Position numbers and translations under genes: made by a program. The notes beneath the pieces are model-generated. The model was not told the origin of the DNA. It made no database searches and worked only from the letters and a program-made list of their open reading frames with translations. From the NCBI RefSeq assembly GCF_003672135.1, contig NC_039517.1, forward strand, positions 12,486,601 to 12,550,600: DNA of 64,000 nucleotides, written 5' to 3'. The DNA is from Ooceraea biroi. Its lineage: Eukaryota; Arthropoda; Insecta; Hymenoptera; Formicidae. Positions 32,375 to 43,650 of the stretch are shown here, one piece after another (position 1 is the first letter of the stretch; each line of letters starts with the position of its first letter).

Positions 32375-34366
32375 ATGGATTCTAGCAAAGGAGCTATTAG
32401 TAAAACAGCTTTTCAAACACGTAGAGTTAGAAAATTTCAAGTTGCATGGCTAAATGAAAGTATATTTAAAGGATGGTTGGCTCCGCATCCTTCAGAAGAT
32501 AGAGCTCTTTGCATGGCTTGTAATAAAACTATTAATTGTCGCAAATCAGATTTGATTAAACATTCACAAACGATCAAGCATATTGAAAGTGTAAATTCGT
32601 CAAATTACGAAGTCCTCCCTGATAATGAGAATATATTGTCACATAAAGATAAAGTCAAACGTGCCGAAATTAAATCAGCTGCTTTTTTCGCGGAACATAA
32701 TGTTGCTTTTTCTACCGTAGATCATTTAATTCCGTTATTAAAGGACATTTGTATAAATCCTGAAATTGTACAAGATCTTTCACTTGCTCGAAAAAAGTGT
32801 TCAAGTATTGTCAAAAATGTTATTGCTAAATTTGAAACAGAAAAGGTTGTCGAGATTTTAAAAACTTCTAAACTTTCAGTTTTAATTGATGAAACCACAG
32901 ACATTTCAGATAATAAAATAATGTGCATTCTCGTCAGATATGTTTCTCCTGTAACTAAAAAAATTAGTACGCGATTATTAAAATTATTGTATTTAGACGC
33001 AGCAGATTGTTCTGCAAGTAAACTTTTCGAGTCATTTAAAAGTTGTTTAGAAGAAGAAAAAATTCTCATTAAAAATATAGTTGGATTAGCTTGTAATAAT
33101 GCATCTGTTATGGTAGGATGCAATAATTCTTTCATGACTCATTTAAAATCAGAAGTTCCAGAATTAATAACATTAAATTGTATTTGTCACTCATCTGCAC
33201 TTATAGCTAGTAAAGCTTGTGCAAAATTACCGTCCTCTTGTGAAGATTTGATTAAAGGAGTTGCCACTTATATTTCGGGCAGTGCGAAGAGATGTGCAAT
33301 TTTGGTTGAATTTCAGGATTTTTTAAATTTAAAACGACATAAGATATTAAAATTGTCTAATACTAGATGGCTTAGCTTTCAAAAATGTGTCGTTCGAATT
33401 TTAGAAAATTGGGAGGCACTAAAAAAGTATTTCATTTTAGCAGTAGCAGAAGATAAATTAAAGTCTGCAGAAATTATTTTAGATCTTTTAAATAATAATT
33501 GTATTAAAGCATATTTCTTATTTTTTAAATATTCATTGAATTTTTTAAATAACTTTAACGCTTTATTTCAGTCGCGTAATATTTTAATACATAAATTACA
33601 TGAAAGTAGTTAGCAAATAATATTTCAATTCGCTCAAAATTTCGTGAATTTTGATGTTTTAAGTGACATTTTTATTTTTAATTTTGACAATAAGAATAAC
33701 ATCTAAGATAATATATATGTCGGACCGGAATGTGAAAGCTTTTTAGAAACCTTACTTGTAGAACATGTACAAGAAATCAAATTAAAATGTTTAAATTTTT
33801 ATATTACTGCAGTTCAAGAAATGCTAAAACGTTTACCATGTACTGATATTTTCTTCCAACAATTAACATTTCTAGATCCAAAATTAGCTTTGTATAATGA
33901 AGGCAGATCTACAATTAAAGATTTGACTTGTATTGCTACGCGAGTAGGGCTTAGTAACATTATAACACAATTAGATTTTGAGTGGAGAATTTTGCCTTTA
34001 ATCTTTAATGAACAAAAGAAAAAAGAGTTAACTTCTTTAGAAATAGATGAGATGTGGAAAAATATATTAGAGTCAACAAATTGTGACGGAACAAAATTAT
34101 TTTCAAATTTAGAATCTTTAATTGAAATAGTCTTTTCTCTTCCACACTCTAATACCGAGGCTGAAAGAATTTTTTCCATTTTAACGGATGTAAAAAATAA
34201 AAAACGTAATCGTTTATCTAATGATAGAGTTTCCGCGATTTGTGTAGTTCGATCTAGTTTTCAAGACGCAAATATTAATTGTACTAACTTTGAAATTAAT
34301 TCGAGGCATTTAGAACTGCATAATAACTTAAATTTATATGGAGAGCGCAAATCTGATACTTCTTAA
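32375..34366 (+). pseudogene. hAT transposase (copy 2), almost intact, two nonsense codons
   Basis: One frame runs from ATG 32375 (MDSSKGAISKTAFQTR) to the stop at 34364-34366, 663 codons, broken only by TAG at 33611-33613 and TAA near 33704. Domains: N-terminal zinc finger (CMACNKTINCRKSDLIKH...H, residues ~48-68), LIDETTDISDNKIMC near 170 with the first catalytic Asp, VGLACNNASVMVGCNN, SNTRWLSFQKCVVRILENWE near 330, and C-terminal LPHSNTEAERIFSILTDVKN, the dimerisation motif. Compared with copy 1 it is clearly the same transposase family. Confidence 0.93.
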
Positions 34367-34570
34367 TTCTTTTTGCTTTTTATTCTTATATAGTGTATAT
34401 TATTTTGCATTACAGATTTATGTAGATTCACATTTCTATCATTCTCTCTGTCATTATCCTCTTTATGCATTCTTTATTCCTTATTCCTTCTTTATTCTTT
34501 GAGCTGCCTATATCTAGTCCGCTATCCGCTTTATACATATTTTTATTCTTTCTATTGCATATGTTATTAA

Positions 34571-34695
34571 CCTGCGGAACACGAGAGCCGAAGCAGCAAG
34601 AGGAAGGAGCACGGCACCGGTGGCCGAAAGTCCAAGAGCGACGTGGTGGACAAGGTCGTGCACAAGGTGGAACCGCGGGAGGAGAACGAGGAGTT
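34571..34695 (+). other. GC-rich coding-like island in hAT 3' region
   Basis: About 120 bp stand out from AT-rich surroundings. One frame reads HESRSSKRKEHGTGGRKSKS then DVVDKVVHKVEPREENEE, of nuclear-protein-like composition and unlike any transposase. It may be a captured host exon fragment. There is no ATG and no clear splice signal. Confidence 0.4.
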
Positions 34696-36087
34696 ATTAT
34701 TAACTATTATTAATTCTTAATTTTATTGTTTTCCAGAGTTTATTAATTTCTCAATTTAATTTTTTCAGAGCTTTTATTAATTTTTTTTTAATTATATAAG
34801 TTATTGTTATAACTTATTATATATATATATTATGGCTATATTATATAACTGTTATTATTTTTTAGTTTATTTTCGATTATCATATTATCTCATATCTTTT
34901 GTGATATTATTAACGTGCAATGTATTATTAATATGCAATAGTTTTATTTAACTTATTCTGAGTTTGTTTTTTATATTTGTTTGGAGAAATGCTGATCGCC
35001 CAGCGCTGAGCGCGAGATTTCGGGCTCTCGAGATTCTGAGTAATCTCGAGCGGGAGTGGACAGGGAAGTGAACAGGAAAGCGAAATTACTGAGTCACTTA
35101 TTTCTTCTAAATAGGCTATATTTCCGAGAAACTAGGTCACGGCCGAGAGCGGACGCAGTTTAGTGTTTACTTCGCGTATAGTGGCCTTCAGATTCTAGCG
35201 TCTCTGCACTAAGGCAGGCGGAGATCTTGCCGCGGACAATTCTCTGACTAAGTCAGGCGGAAATCTTGACGCGGATTCGTCGGGACGAGCTCTCGGACCG
35301 ATCGTTTTCACAATAAAAAGAATGAAAAAAAAAGAATATATTTAGATATCGCCCGAACGTAACTCGAAGCGAGCTGAGGACTCGAACGCGGAACGGCTCA
35401 ACGGCACTTACGGTCTACCGAACGCGAGAACGAGCGTCGTAATAGCTAAGATGATTTTCAGAGCGATTCAACTTCACGACTTGACGACTGATCGAATTCT
35501 GACTCTATTCTCATAATAATCGAGCAAAATAGTTGCTGTTTGTCTCCGACGCGGACCGAACAAAGACTCTCAATCGTCTCTCGATCGGCGAGATTTCCAT
35601 ATATGGAATTGCGGAGCCGTTTTCTAACTGATCTCGTCGAGAGGCGATGAAAATATTTGCTCGTTTCCGCGACAAATATGTTATCCGCGACTCGCTCTCA
35701 CGAATTTCGATTGAGTGAAATCTTTCTCCGAAATATAATTCGATCAAATAAAATTTACGAAATTAGTTTGTCGAGTCTCAAACAATATTTATGTGTAAAA
35801 TGTGTTTTGTTTTATTAATACTTGTTAATTAATAAGTTATTTAAGTTTTATAAATATATTTTTGTTTTATGAATACTGGTAAGGTTTTTGGCAGTTTTCC
35901 TTACCCTTGCAACAAATGTTGGTATTCAATGAGATTTCTGCCAAATAAAATATTTTATTTTATGTTAATATAAAAAAATGTGTTTTATTTTTACTTTTCC
36001 CATGCTTTATCTTAATTACATTTCTTATTACATTCTTATTACAACGGTGCATACCGCCAGTAACCCATAAATACACGTATATATATA
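34696..36087. other. Non-coding 3' region of hAT copy 2
   Basis: AT-rich to about 34970, then a moderately GC-rich stretch (34980-35760) with a direct repeat around 35205-35275 (CTAAGGCAGGCGGAGATCTTG against CTAAGTCAGGCGGAAATCTTG), then AT-rich family sequence. 35870-35950 matches 6640-6730 of hAT copy 1 in reverse complement. No gene is recognised. Confidence 0.5.
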
Positions 36088-36666
36088 CAGGGTGGCCCAT
36101 TTTAATTTATACAGTCGATTTTTTAAAACACTAAAAGAGATACGAAAAAATGTTTCAGACAAACATGTCACGATTTCGAGGGGGACATAAGATGATACCA
36201 TTGGTTTGACCTTGAATAGTCGTTTGAAGGTCACGCGAAGATCACCTTCAATTTCTTAAATTGAAACCCCAACTTTTTATTGCAGATTCTTATTCTCCAT
36301 CGAAAAGTAAGTAACTTTTGTCTGAAACATTTTTTCGAAAAATGTCATCTTATGTCCTTAAAATGTCCTCAAAATTCATCTTGAAGATCATTTTAAGGAC
36401 ATAAGATGACATTTTTCGAAAAAATGTTTCAGACAAAAGTTACTTACTTTTCGATGGAGAATAAGAATCTGCAATAAAAAGTTGGGGTTTCAATTTAAGA
36501 AATTGAAGGTGATCTTCGCGTGACCTTCAAACGACTATTCAAGGTCAAACCAATGGTATCATCTTATGTCCCCCTCGAAATCGTGACATGTCTGTCTGAA
36601 ACATTTTTTCGTATCTCTTTTAGTTTTTTAAAAAATCGACTGTATAAATTAAAATGGGCCACCCTG
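36088..36666. repeat. 579 bp near-perfect palindromic MITE, TA-flanked
   Basis: The ends CAGGGTGGCCCATTTTAATT and complement are bordered by TA (36086-36087; 36667-36668). Arms of about 275 bp are almost identical, meeting near 36365-36392. There is no coding content. The end sequence is related to, but distinct from, the other CAGGGTG elements in the window. Confidence 0.9.
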
Positions 36667-36737
36667 TATATAGATATATGGGAAAAGTAAAAATACAAAC
36701 ACATTTTTTTATATTAACATAAAATAAAATATTTTAT

Positions 36738-36832
36738 ATATATATATATATACATACATACATACATATACATGTACACACATTGTATATATACATACAC
36801 AAGCAAAAATATACAAGTAAAAAAGGAAATTT
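36738..36832. repeat. (AT)n/(ACAT)n microsatellite
   Basis: A run of TATATATA grading into ACATACATACATA, followed by AT-rich sequence. Confidence 0.75.
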
Positions 36833-36953
36833 TTAGAAAATTGTTACGGGTGACTGGTGGTACGCACTGGCGATTTTACTTGATACGTCATTGAGGCTGC
36901 ATTCGCCGCGCATGCGCGAAAATTCCGTCCCGCGTATCATCACTGGGTGTTCC

Positions 36954-38338
36954 AGTGTTCGGAGCCAGCGGAGCGAAAAATCGTCCGTGACGACCGTGAA
37001 TCGGTAGCCCTCCAGGTATGGACGCATCTTCTCTATTCCCCAGACGACGGCTAGGCACTCCTTCTCGGTGGCCGATTAGTTCCGTTCAGCCGGTCGCAGC
37101 GTGTGGCTGGCATATGCCACGACCCTTTCCTGCTCTTCTACTTCCTGGGTCAACACGGCGCCGATCCCGGCGTCGCTGGCGTCGGTCTGAAGCGTGAAGG
37201 GCCTGGAGAAGTCCGGGCATCGAAGTACGGGTGCGGTGGCGAACTGGTGTTTGATGGTGTGGAACGCGTGTTCTTGTTCCTCTCCCTACGCCCACCGTGT
37301 CTTTTTTCGGAGCAGCTGATTCAATGGTGCGGCTACCGTGGCGATGTTGGGCACAAACCGCCGGTACCACGAGGCGACTCCGAGGAATCGTCGCAGTTCC
37401 CTTAGATTGCTCGGAGTGGGGAACTCCGTGATGGCCCGTACTTTTTCCGGGTCGGTCCTCAAGCCGTCTCGGTCGACGATATGCCCGAGGTACCGGAGAC
37501 TGTTCCGGGCGAAGTGGCACTTGTCGATGTTGATCCGGAGTCCCGCCTGGAGTAGCCGGCGGAGTACTTCGCGCAGATTCTCAAGATGTTCTTCAAACGT
37601 CCTTCCGAGGATCACGATATCATCCAGGTAGGCGAAGGCCCGGGGTTCCATGTCGGGACCAATGACCTCGTCTAGCAGACGTTGGAACGTTGCGGGAGCG
37701 GAATGCAGACCGAACGGCATTACCCTGAACTGAAATTGCCCTCGCCCAGGTATGGCGAACGCGGTCAGTGGTCGACTGCTCAGGTGGAGTGGCACCTGCC
37801 AGTATCCGTTGCAGAAGTCAATGGTGGATAAATATCGTGCCTCTCGGAGCTGATCCAGGATATGTTGTACCGGTGGCAAGGGGTATGCGTCGCGTCTGGT
37901 TACTGCGTTCAAGCGGCGGAAGTCTATACAGAAGCGGTATCGCCCGTCCTTTTTGGCGAGGACTATGCCGGAGTTCCACGGACTACTAGCGCGTTCAATG
38001 CAGCCTTCGGCTAGCATTGCGTCGATTTCCTTGTCGATTATTTCCTGCATGGCAGGATTGTACGTGCGGTATCTCTGTCGAATAGGGTAGTGCCCCTCTT
38101 CTAGACGGATATGGTGTTCGGCGCGGTCGGTGGGTCCGGCAATTTTCTCAAATTGCGGCAGGTATTCCTGAAGCAGGGCCTCGAGCTGCCTCTGCTGGTC
38201 GGGATTGCAGGTCGCGATCCCGGCGGAGTCTTCGATCGCCTCCACAGCGGTGCCCGGGCCGGTGAAGTCCCACGAGAATCCTGCCTTGGTTAGCAGGTCC
38301 ATCCCGAGGATGATAGGTGGCCGCAGTCCGGGCAGCAC
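36954..38338 (-). pseudogene. pol: Gypsy reverse transcriptase and RNase H start, two stops
   Basis: The frame starts within LGMDLLTKAGFSWDF and gives a complete reverse transcriptase: GIVLAKKDGRYRFCIDFRRL, STIDFCNGYWQVPL (first Asp), then AYLDDIVILG (YLDD box), LGHIVDRDGLRTDPEK. A TAG near 37284 ends the long frame; the RNase H continues with QTDASDAGIGAVLTQEVEE and, after a second stop (37076), ATEKECLAVVWGIEKMRPYL up to the hAT junction at 36953. The catalytic residues are intact; only the nonsense codons break it. Confidence 0.92.
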
Positions 38339-38371
38339 CAGGAAGTCGTGTTTCCCCTGATAGGATCCAAC

Positions 38372-38785
38372 TTAGGCCCAGATGCGGAGTTTCACCTGAA
38401 TGCTCCGAGTGCGCCCGTCGGCTAGTCGGGCGGTGGTGTGAATGGATTGCTCGTGCCCGCGATGGCGGAGGCGTTGTGCCATCTCTTCGGACATGTACGA
38501 GAGGATAGCCCCCGTGTCTAGCAGGGCCCGGTGGTACTCTCCAGCTAGTCGTACCCGCACATGTGACCTGTTTTCGTTGCGGCGTCGTAGTGATGGCCTT
38601 ACTGCGGGGAGTTGGCGTTGTCGGCCCGTGCGCCACTCCCGCCGGCCTCGGACGGTCGGGCGTTTCCCGTTCCGTGACAGTCGCGGGTAAGTACGCCTTC
38701 CTTCCCGCACTGGGAGCAGAATTTCTTGGCGGCCCGCTTGCAAAACCGTCTGATGTGACCTCGCTGACCACAATTCCAACAACAA
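38372..38785 (-). pseudogene. Gypsy aspartic protease region
   Basis: RVRLAGEYHRALLDTGAILS carries the DTG catalytic motif, followed by YMSEEMAQRL and a DGRTRSIQVKLRIWA end. The frame differs from gag and overlaps its end, consistent with frameshift expression of pol. A stop at 38372 separates it from reverse transcriptase. Confidence 0.85.
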
Positions 38786-39588
38786 TCCTTGGTGTTGTAC
38801 GTGGCGGATACTGCGGCTAGGGCCTTGTCAGCCGCCCGGCGGTCGGCGGTTGACTTGCTTGGACCCGTTCGCTCCTCCCCTCGGACTCGTTCGTACTCAT
38901 CGGTGTGGGCTAGCAGTTCCGGCAGCGTGGTGAAGTCCGTTCGCCGGGCGTACAGTTTATATTCGGGCCGGAGGTTGTGATATATCCTCTCTAGGCGCGT
39001 TGTCTCGGTCATGCCCTTGTGTCGGCGCATCAGCATTTGTATGGCCGTCACTTAGTCTTGGGCGACTTCGGAGGACCCTTGTTTTCGTCGCGCTATCTCT
39101 TCCTCGAGTTCAAAGGGGGTGGTGGCTGGAGTGTAATATGCTCGGAAACAGGCCTCAAAATCTTCCCAGTTACGCCAGTCCTCCCGGTTGTTGCGGTACC
39201 ACAGTAGCGCTTGTTCCTTGAACAGGAGCGGCAGGCATGTCAGAAGCTGTTGACAGGTCATACCGTAGCCGGTCCGGAGGTCCTCTAGTCGTTCGAGGAA
39301 CACCACCCCATTCCGACCATCGAACTGACAGCCCCATTTCCGCACGGTGTCCAATAGCGTGGCGGTCTCGGCGAAGACCTCCGTGGCGGGTCTCTCCTGG
39401 GCCATGGCTCCCTCAGCCCCGGCGGGATTGCGTTGCGTGGTGCTATTCTCAAGCCAGAACGCGAGGAGTCGCTCCCGTAACGTGTCCCGGTTCCCGTCGG
39501 TCGGTTGGCCTCGGTTGGCCAATTCGGTTTCTAACTCGGCTTTCGTCAGTCGGTGAATCCAGCCGGTCTCGGTATGTCGGTTTGGCAT
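38599..39588 (-). pseudogene. gag: Gypsy gag with SAP-like N terminus and zinc knuckles, one stop
   Basis: The ATG at 39588 reads MPNRHTETGWIHRLTKAELE; residues ~12-45 (LTKAELETELANRGQPTDGN then RDTLRERL) resemble a SAP DNA-binding motif. The capsid-like middle includes QQLLTCLPLLFKEQALLWYR. An in-frame stop at about 39052 precedes the rest, which has knuckles CWNCGQRGHIRRFC and CSQCGKEGVLTRDC; the second lacks the usual His. Family role: packaging of element RNA. Confidence 0.88.
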
Positions 39589-39612
39589 ATCAGTTCACTA
39601 TTCCTGTCGCCG

Positions 39613-39632
39613 AGGTCCCTGTTCGGGCGCCA
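39613..39632 (-). other. Primer-binding site of Gypsy copy 1
   Basis: On the minus strand TGGCGCCCGAACAGGGACC lies directly after the LTR. The TGGCGCCCGAACAGGGAC form is the lysine-tRNA type site common in Gypsy elements and retroviruses. Confidence 0.88.
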
Positions 39633-39634
39633 TT

Positions 39635-40258
39635 TGTAACGTGCTTCGAGTGAGCGGACAGCTCGCGAGTTACCCAGAGTCGGTGAAACCGTGGCGGCAG
39701 GGGGGTTTTAGTGAATTGATAGCCGGTTTAGGAAAAAGAAATCAATATATTCTGTTATCTATTGGTTACACATGTACGCGGAGGCTTATCACTAGGCGGA
39801 ATCACGGAGACTCGGAGACTCGGAGACGCGGTTGATCTTAAACTAAGTGTTGACGCGGAGTCGCGGAAGCGGAGTTGCTGGAGCGGAGTCGCGGAATCGG
39901 AGTCGCGGAATCGGAGTCGCGGCTAGACGGTCGGCTTGCTGCTCAGCATGCAGGCTCGGCCGGAGTGCTGCTCAACACGCAGACTTAGCGGAGCGGGTGC
40001 TGCTCAACGTGCAGACTTAGGCGGGTTGGCTGCTCAACGTGCAGGCTTAGGAAGGCCAGAGTCGGAGAGCTCTGGCCGAGGAATGGTGCCGGTGGTCTCG
40101 CGGCTCGCGCTTATATACCCCCGGACCCGTGGTCCGGGGGTCGCGGTGCTCGGTGGGGTCTCGCGTATGGCTGTTCGCGGGGCCGCAGGTGTCGCGAGCG
40201 TTAGCTGCCGTGTACGACCGCCATGGCGTAGCGATAGCTGCGTCACAACGTACACACA
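39635..40258 (-). repeat. 5' LTR of Gypsy copy 1
   Basis: The inner edge is TGTAACGTGCTTCG on the plus strand. The outer edge is set near 40258 by the ACACA before AATTTCAG. On the minus strand GGGTATATAAGCGCG near 40110-40122 is a good TATA box. The LTR contains two tandem arrays: GAGTCGCGGAATCG-type units (about 39858-39925) and four GCTGCTCAACRYGCAG units (about 39938-40050). Confidence 0.85.
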
Positions 40259-40444
40259 ATTTCAGTAACTTTTAGAACACACCCAAAGTCTTCTTCAATT
40301 GTTATATGGTGATTGTTGTATAAGTTCTCCAAAGAAGAACGAGAAACGTGAACGTAAAGTCAGACTCCCGTGTTTTATCTCAGGATGGTATACAGAGAAG
40401 AAGACGTAAGTATTCTCCGCAATATTCTTCATCTTTTATTGAAC

Positions 40445-40452
40445 ATTATACT
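40445..40452 (+). repeat. Left target duplication of hAT copy 3
   Basis: ATTATACT, repeated exactly at 44878-44885. Confidence 0.95.
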
Positions 40453-40954
40453 TAGAGAATACAATCCCGGACCACTTTTTCAATCCCGGGATTTTGGGAT
40501 TTTTAATATTTAATCTCGGGATCCCGGGACTAATCCCGGGTTTTGGCAAGGATGATTAAATAAATTCTAATATACTTTTTTCAAAATTGAAATAAATTAT
40601 TATAAGTATATTTTTTTATTAATCAAGCAATTATCGTATTAAAATTAAACAAAACTTTTATCAATCTATCTTAAACATTAAAAACATCGTAAAGAAACAT
40701 TAAATTAATCTCAAATAATGAAAAACAAAAAATAGACTTTTTGACTTATTACATAAAACATTCAAATAATATTTTTCTTAAAATTACAATATTTTATAAA
40801 ATATATCTCTTTTAAAATTAAACATTCTCTTTTAATTAAAAAAATAAGGAACATATGAATAAACTTTAAATCAGTCTCAAATATTCTTAGAGCTATAAAA
40901 ATGCTTACATAGTTAATCATTTAACTCACAGTTACAAAAAAGGTATAATTAATT

Positions 40955-42232
40955 TTAAGTAGATTTCTGAAAATATAAACGAAGAAATAACAAAGCATCT
41001 AATGTATCATCCGCTAGTCGACTTCTTAATTTGTTGCCGATATAACCGGCCGCCGAAAAAGCTCGTTCAGCTTCCACGCTTGTAGGAGGAATAGACAACA
41101 AATATTTATATACTAATTCAAGATGATGTCCACGAGTTCCTCCATTGTCAAACAGACTCAACTCTTTTTTTATGCTAGTCAATAAATCTGTTCGTTTTTG
41201 AGTCTCAGGTTCTATTATTCTCATACTCTTCTCTATTTCTTCCTGTAACTTTTCTTTTAATGTTAACTGATGAAATTGATACTTTTGGATGGGTTTACTT
41301 TCTGTTTCTTCCTCTTCGTTATCTTCATCTTCGTTATCTTCATCTTTTGTATGACGAAGTCTTTCAATTAATATTTTTATTTGTTTTATAATAATGGCTT
41401 GATTAGGAGTTGAAAACAGATCATCTGTGTATTTCGATTCTTCATCATCTCGTCGAGGATTTTGGAGATAATTTAATACACCAGATAACTCCACGCGTCG
41501 TCTTTGCTTGATGCGATGTAACAAGGATGTCATTTTATTACTTAGTAATGATTTCATTTAGCCAACTGATTTATAAGAAATTTTAATGCTGCATCAGCTG
41601 TGCACAAATTAGAATCTCGGCGACAGAGTGCTTCCACTGTTAATTTAACGGGTGCAAGTACGTCAATAATTTCTGCTATCAAGACAAAATCGGAATCTTC
41701 TAAACGAATTGAATAGTTGAGATCAATAAGAGCTTTTTGGATGCTGGGTTTTAAAAGGATGAAACGTTCTAACATAGTAAGAAGGCTATTCCATCTTGTT
41801 TTACAGTCTAGAAGAAATGAAAGTTCTTTTCCATTTTCTAACTTTACATATTTTTGCAGGACAGTGTCGTTTCTTATCGGTGATCTTTTAAAATATATCA
41901 CAATATTGCGAACTTTTTTTATAACTTCATTAATCTTTTGTTCGTTAGTAAGATCAGGAACTTCTTGAATTAGATCATTTTGCGAAACCAAGGTCAAACC
42001 TGATTCTGAACAGTCCGAATTCTCTAAATTTTCGTCATCAACGTCGTTCATATCCGCTGTATCATTTGTTGTCTCGCTTGAAGAAGATTCATATTGAACA
42101 ACTCCTTTCTTATAAAGCACATCACAGACAGCTAAATGAATACCATGTGCAAAACAAAGTTGGTGCTCAGCGTCTACAAGCCTTCCTACTTTTACCATTA
42201 TATTTGGTCCATCGGTTACGATAGCGACAATC
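40955..42232 (-). pseudogene. hAT (BED-type) transposase, C-terminal part
   Basis: From the insertion junction: IVAIVTDGPNIMVKVGRLVD (catalytic-core Asp), then CFAHGIHLAVCDVLYKKG, a Ser/Asp-rich acidic stretch, DCKTRWNSLLTMLERF, and after a frameshift near 41555 LVYKYLLSIPPTSVEAERAF then SAAGYIGNKLRSRLADDTLD, the hAT dimerisation block. The end is at 40955. Frameshift and insertion make it inactive. Confidence 0.88.
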
Positions 42233-43119
42233 AAGCGACGCGGTAGCGTCGCGACGCCAAGTACATAAAAATCAAAAATAAAGCTCCGAACAATGAGAAT
42301 CACTGCATAAACATCGAGCGTTACCAAGTTCAATGCATAGACGTCGAGCGCTACCGTATAGCTTATCTGGACTTCATATCATTTGACAGATCACATAAAC
42401 TTATGATTAAAATATTTCAGGAACTAAAGCCGTTATCAAAAATCTAACGGCACTTTTATTATATAATATGGGTGCAAGCTTTCGATTGCGACCAATTTGA
42501 ATAAGATTGATGCAGTCAATCTTGAGATATTGTAATTGTTATGTTAAAATTGTGACGTTCCGTTTTCCATTTCCGTGGGATTTCAGACCACTCACGTACA
42601 TATGTTCGTACATACACATGCAAAGCGATTTTGTCCGTCAAGCTGCCGTTCATACATGCATGATTTAATTTATTATAAATTAAAACTGATTTTAATACTT
42701 GGATAATGTTTTATTTTAAGATAAATATATAAATTGCAAAACTTATAAAAAATTTAAATTTACTTGTTTAAATGAAATCATCGTGATAGTGTCGCAATGA
42801 TAAGTAAATAATTCTTCTAATTTTGAACGATATATTATGACAATTTAAGATATAATTTGGAACATTTTATACTCATAGAACAAAACCGAGGAAAAAAGAG
42901 AGGGAGTGAGAGAGAAAATTTTAAATTGTCACAATTTATATTTGACAATTAGAAGAATTAAGGTGATTTGCACGATTAGATAAATCTTTATTATCCAAAA
43001 TTTATATGTTGGATGAGATCTCACAGCAGAAATAAAATGGCATATTATTGCGGCAATACAAAAATACATAAAAATATTTAAAATTAATGAAATATAAAAA
43101 TTCTTATAAAAAGTAATGA
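42233..43119. mobile_element. Insertion within hAT copy 3, left part
   Basis: No gene. 42400-42535 is a reverse-complement match to 50495-50660, including the blocks GGCACTTT...TATATAATATGG and GCTTTCGATTGCGACCAAT, so it contains a dispersed repeat. Near 42230-42345 short GCGTCGCGACGCCAAGTAC and GACGTCGAGCGCTACC blocks occur. Confidence 0.5.
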
Positions 43120-43650
43120 GATCTCTCTAAAAAAAACCTTACAAAGGTAAAAAAATACGCCAAGTACATTAAAAAGCAAAACTAAATATAATGAAATCCA
43201 TAGTTAACTAGTCAAGTGCCTAGAAGCAATTCAGTTTGAGGATTTGTAATTTGAAATAATACTTGGCGTGCCCGGGTCGCATTAAAACGTACGTCATATC
43301 TATAATTTGTGTAAACTCTATGTGTAAAGTATTTGTATTGAATGAATAATGAAAAGGGATATTTATAATCACTCCGCTAATGTGCAAAACTGTAAACGTA
43401 TTTGTTTAATATTACCAAATACAAAGATTTACGAGTCATTAGTGAAAATACTCAAGGCAGTACAAATTTAGAAGAATGCATGTCCAATGCGACCCGGGCA
43501 CGCCAAGTATTATTTCAAATTACAAATCCTAAAACTGAATCGCTTCTAGGTACTTGGCTAGTTAACTATGGATTTCATCATATTTAGTTTTGCTTTTTAA
43601 TGTACTTGGCGTATTTTGTTTACCTTTGTAAGGTTTTTTTAGAGAGTATC
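43120..43650. repeat. Inverted-repeat MITE, about 170 bp arms
   Basis: CTCTCTAAAAAAAACCTTAC at the left is mirrored at the right; shared internal blocks include ACGCCAAGTACATTAAAAAG and TACTTGGCGTGCCCGGGTCG. The loop is about 43305-43480. The transposase gene of hAT copy 3 resumes directly to the right. Confidence 0.8.

Larger units (their letters stand above)
32197..36945 (+). mobile_element. hAT transposon (copy 2), 4749 bp, inside Gypsy RNase H
   Basis: The ends CAGTGATGATACGCGGGACG and its complement form perfect inverted repeats of about 39 bp reaching CGCGCATGCGCG, flanked by identical 8 bp GGTGTTCC. The element carries a nearly complete transposase (32375-34366) and a 2.6 kb non-coding 3' part that holds a GC-rich coding-like island and a 579 bp palindromic MITE. 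The shared CGCGCATGCGCG links it to hAT copy 1. Confidence 0.96.
30045..40258 (-). mobile_element. Gypsy LTR retrotransposon (copy 1), split by hAT copy 2
   Basis: On the minus strand: LTR (40258-39635), primer-binding site, gag, protease, reverse transcriptase, RNase H, [hAT copy 2 at 36945-32197], rest of RNase H, integrase and a downstream ORF. The 3' LTR is absent: a mariner abuts at 30040. Only single in-frame stops, rather than many frameshifts, break the genes, so this is a relatively young copy. Confidence 0.92.

Noticed and set aside
39635..40050. CRISPR-like short repeats in the Gypsy LTR
   Set aside because: Contiguous tandem repeats, no unique spacers, located inside an LTR.
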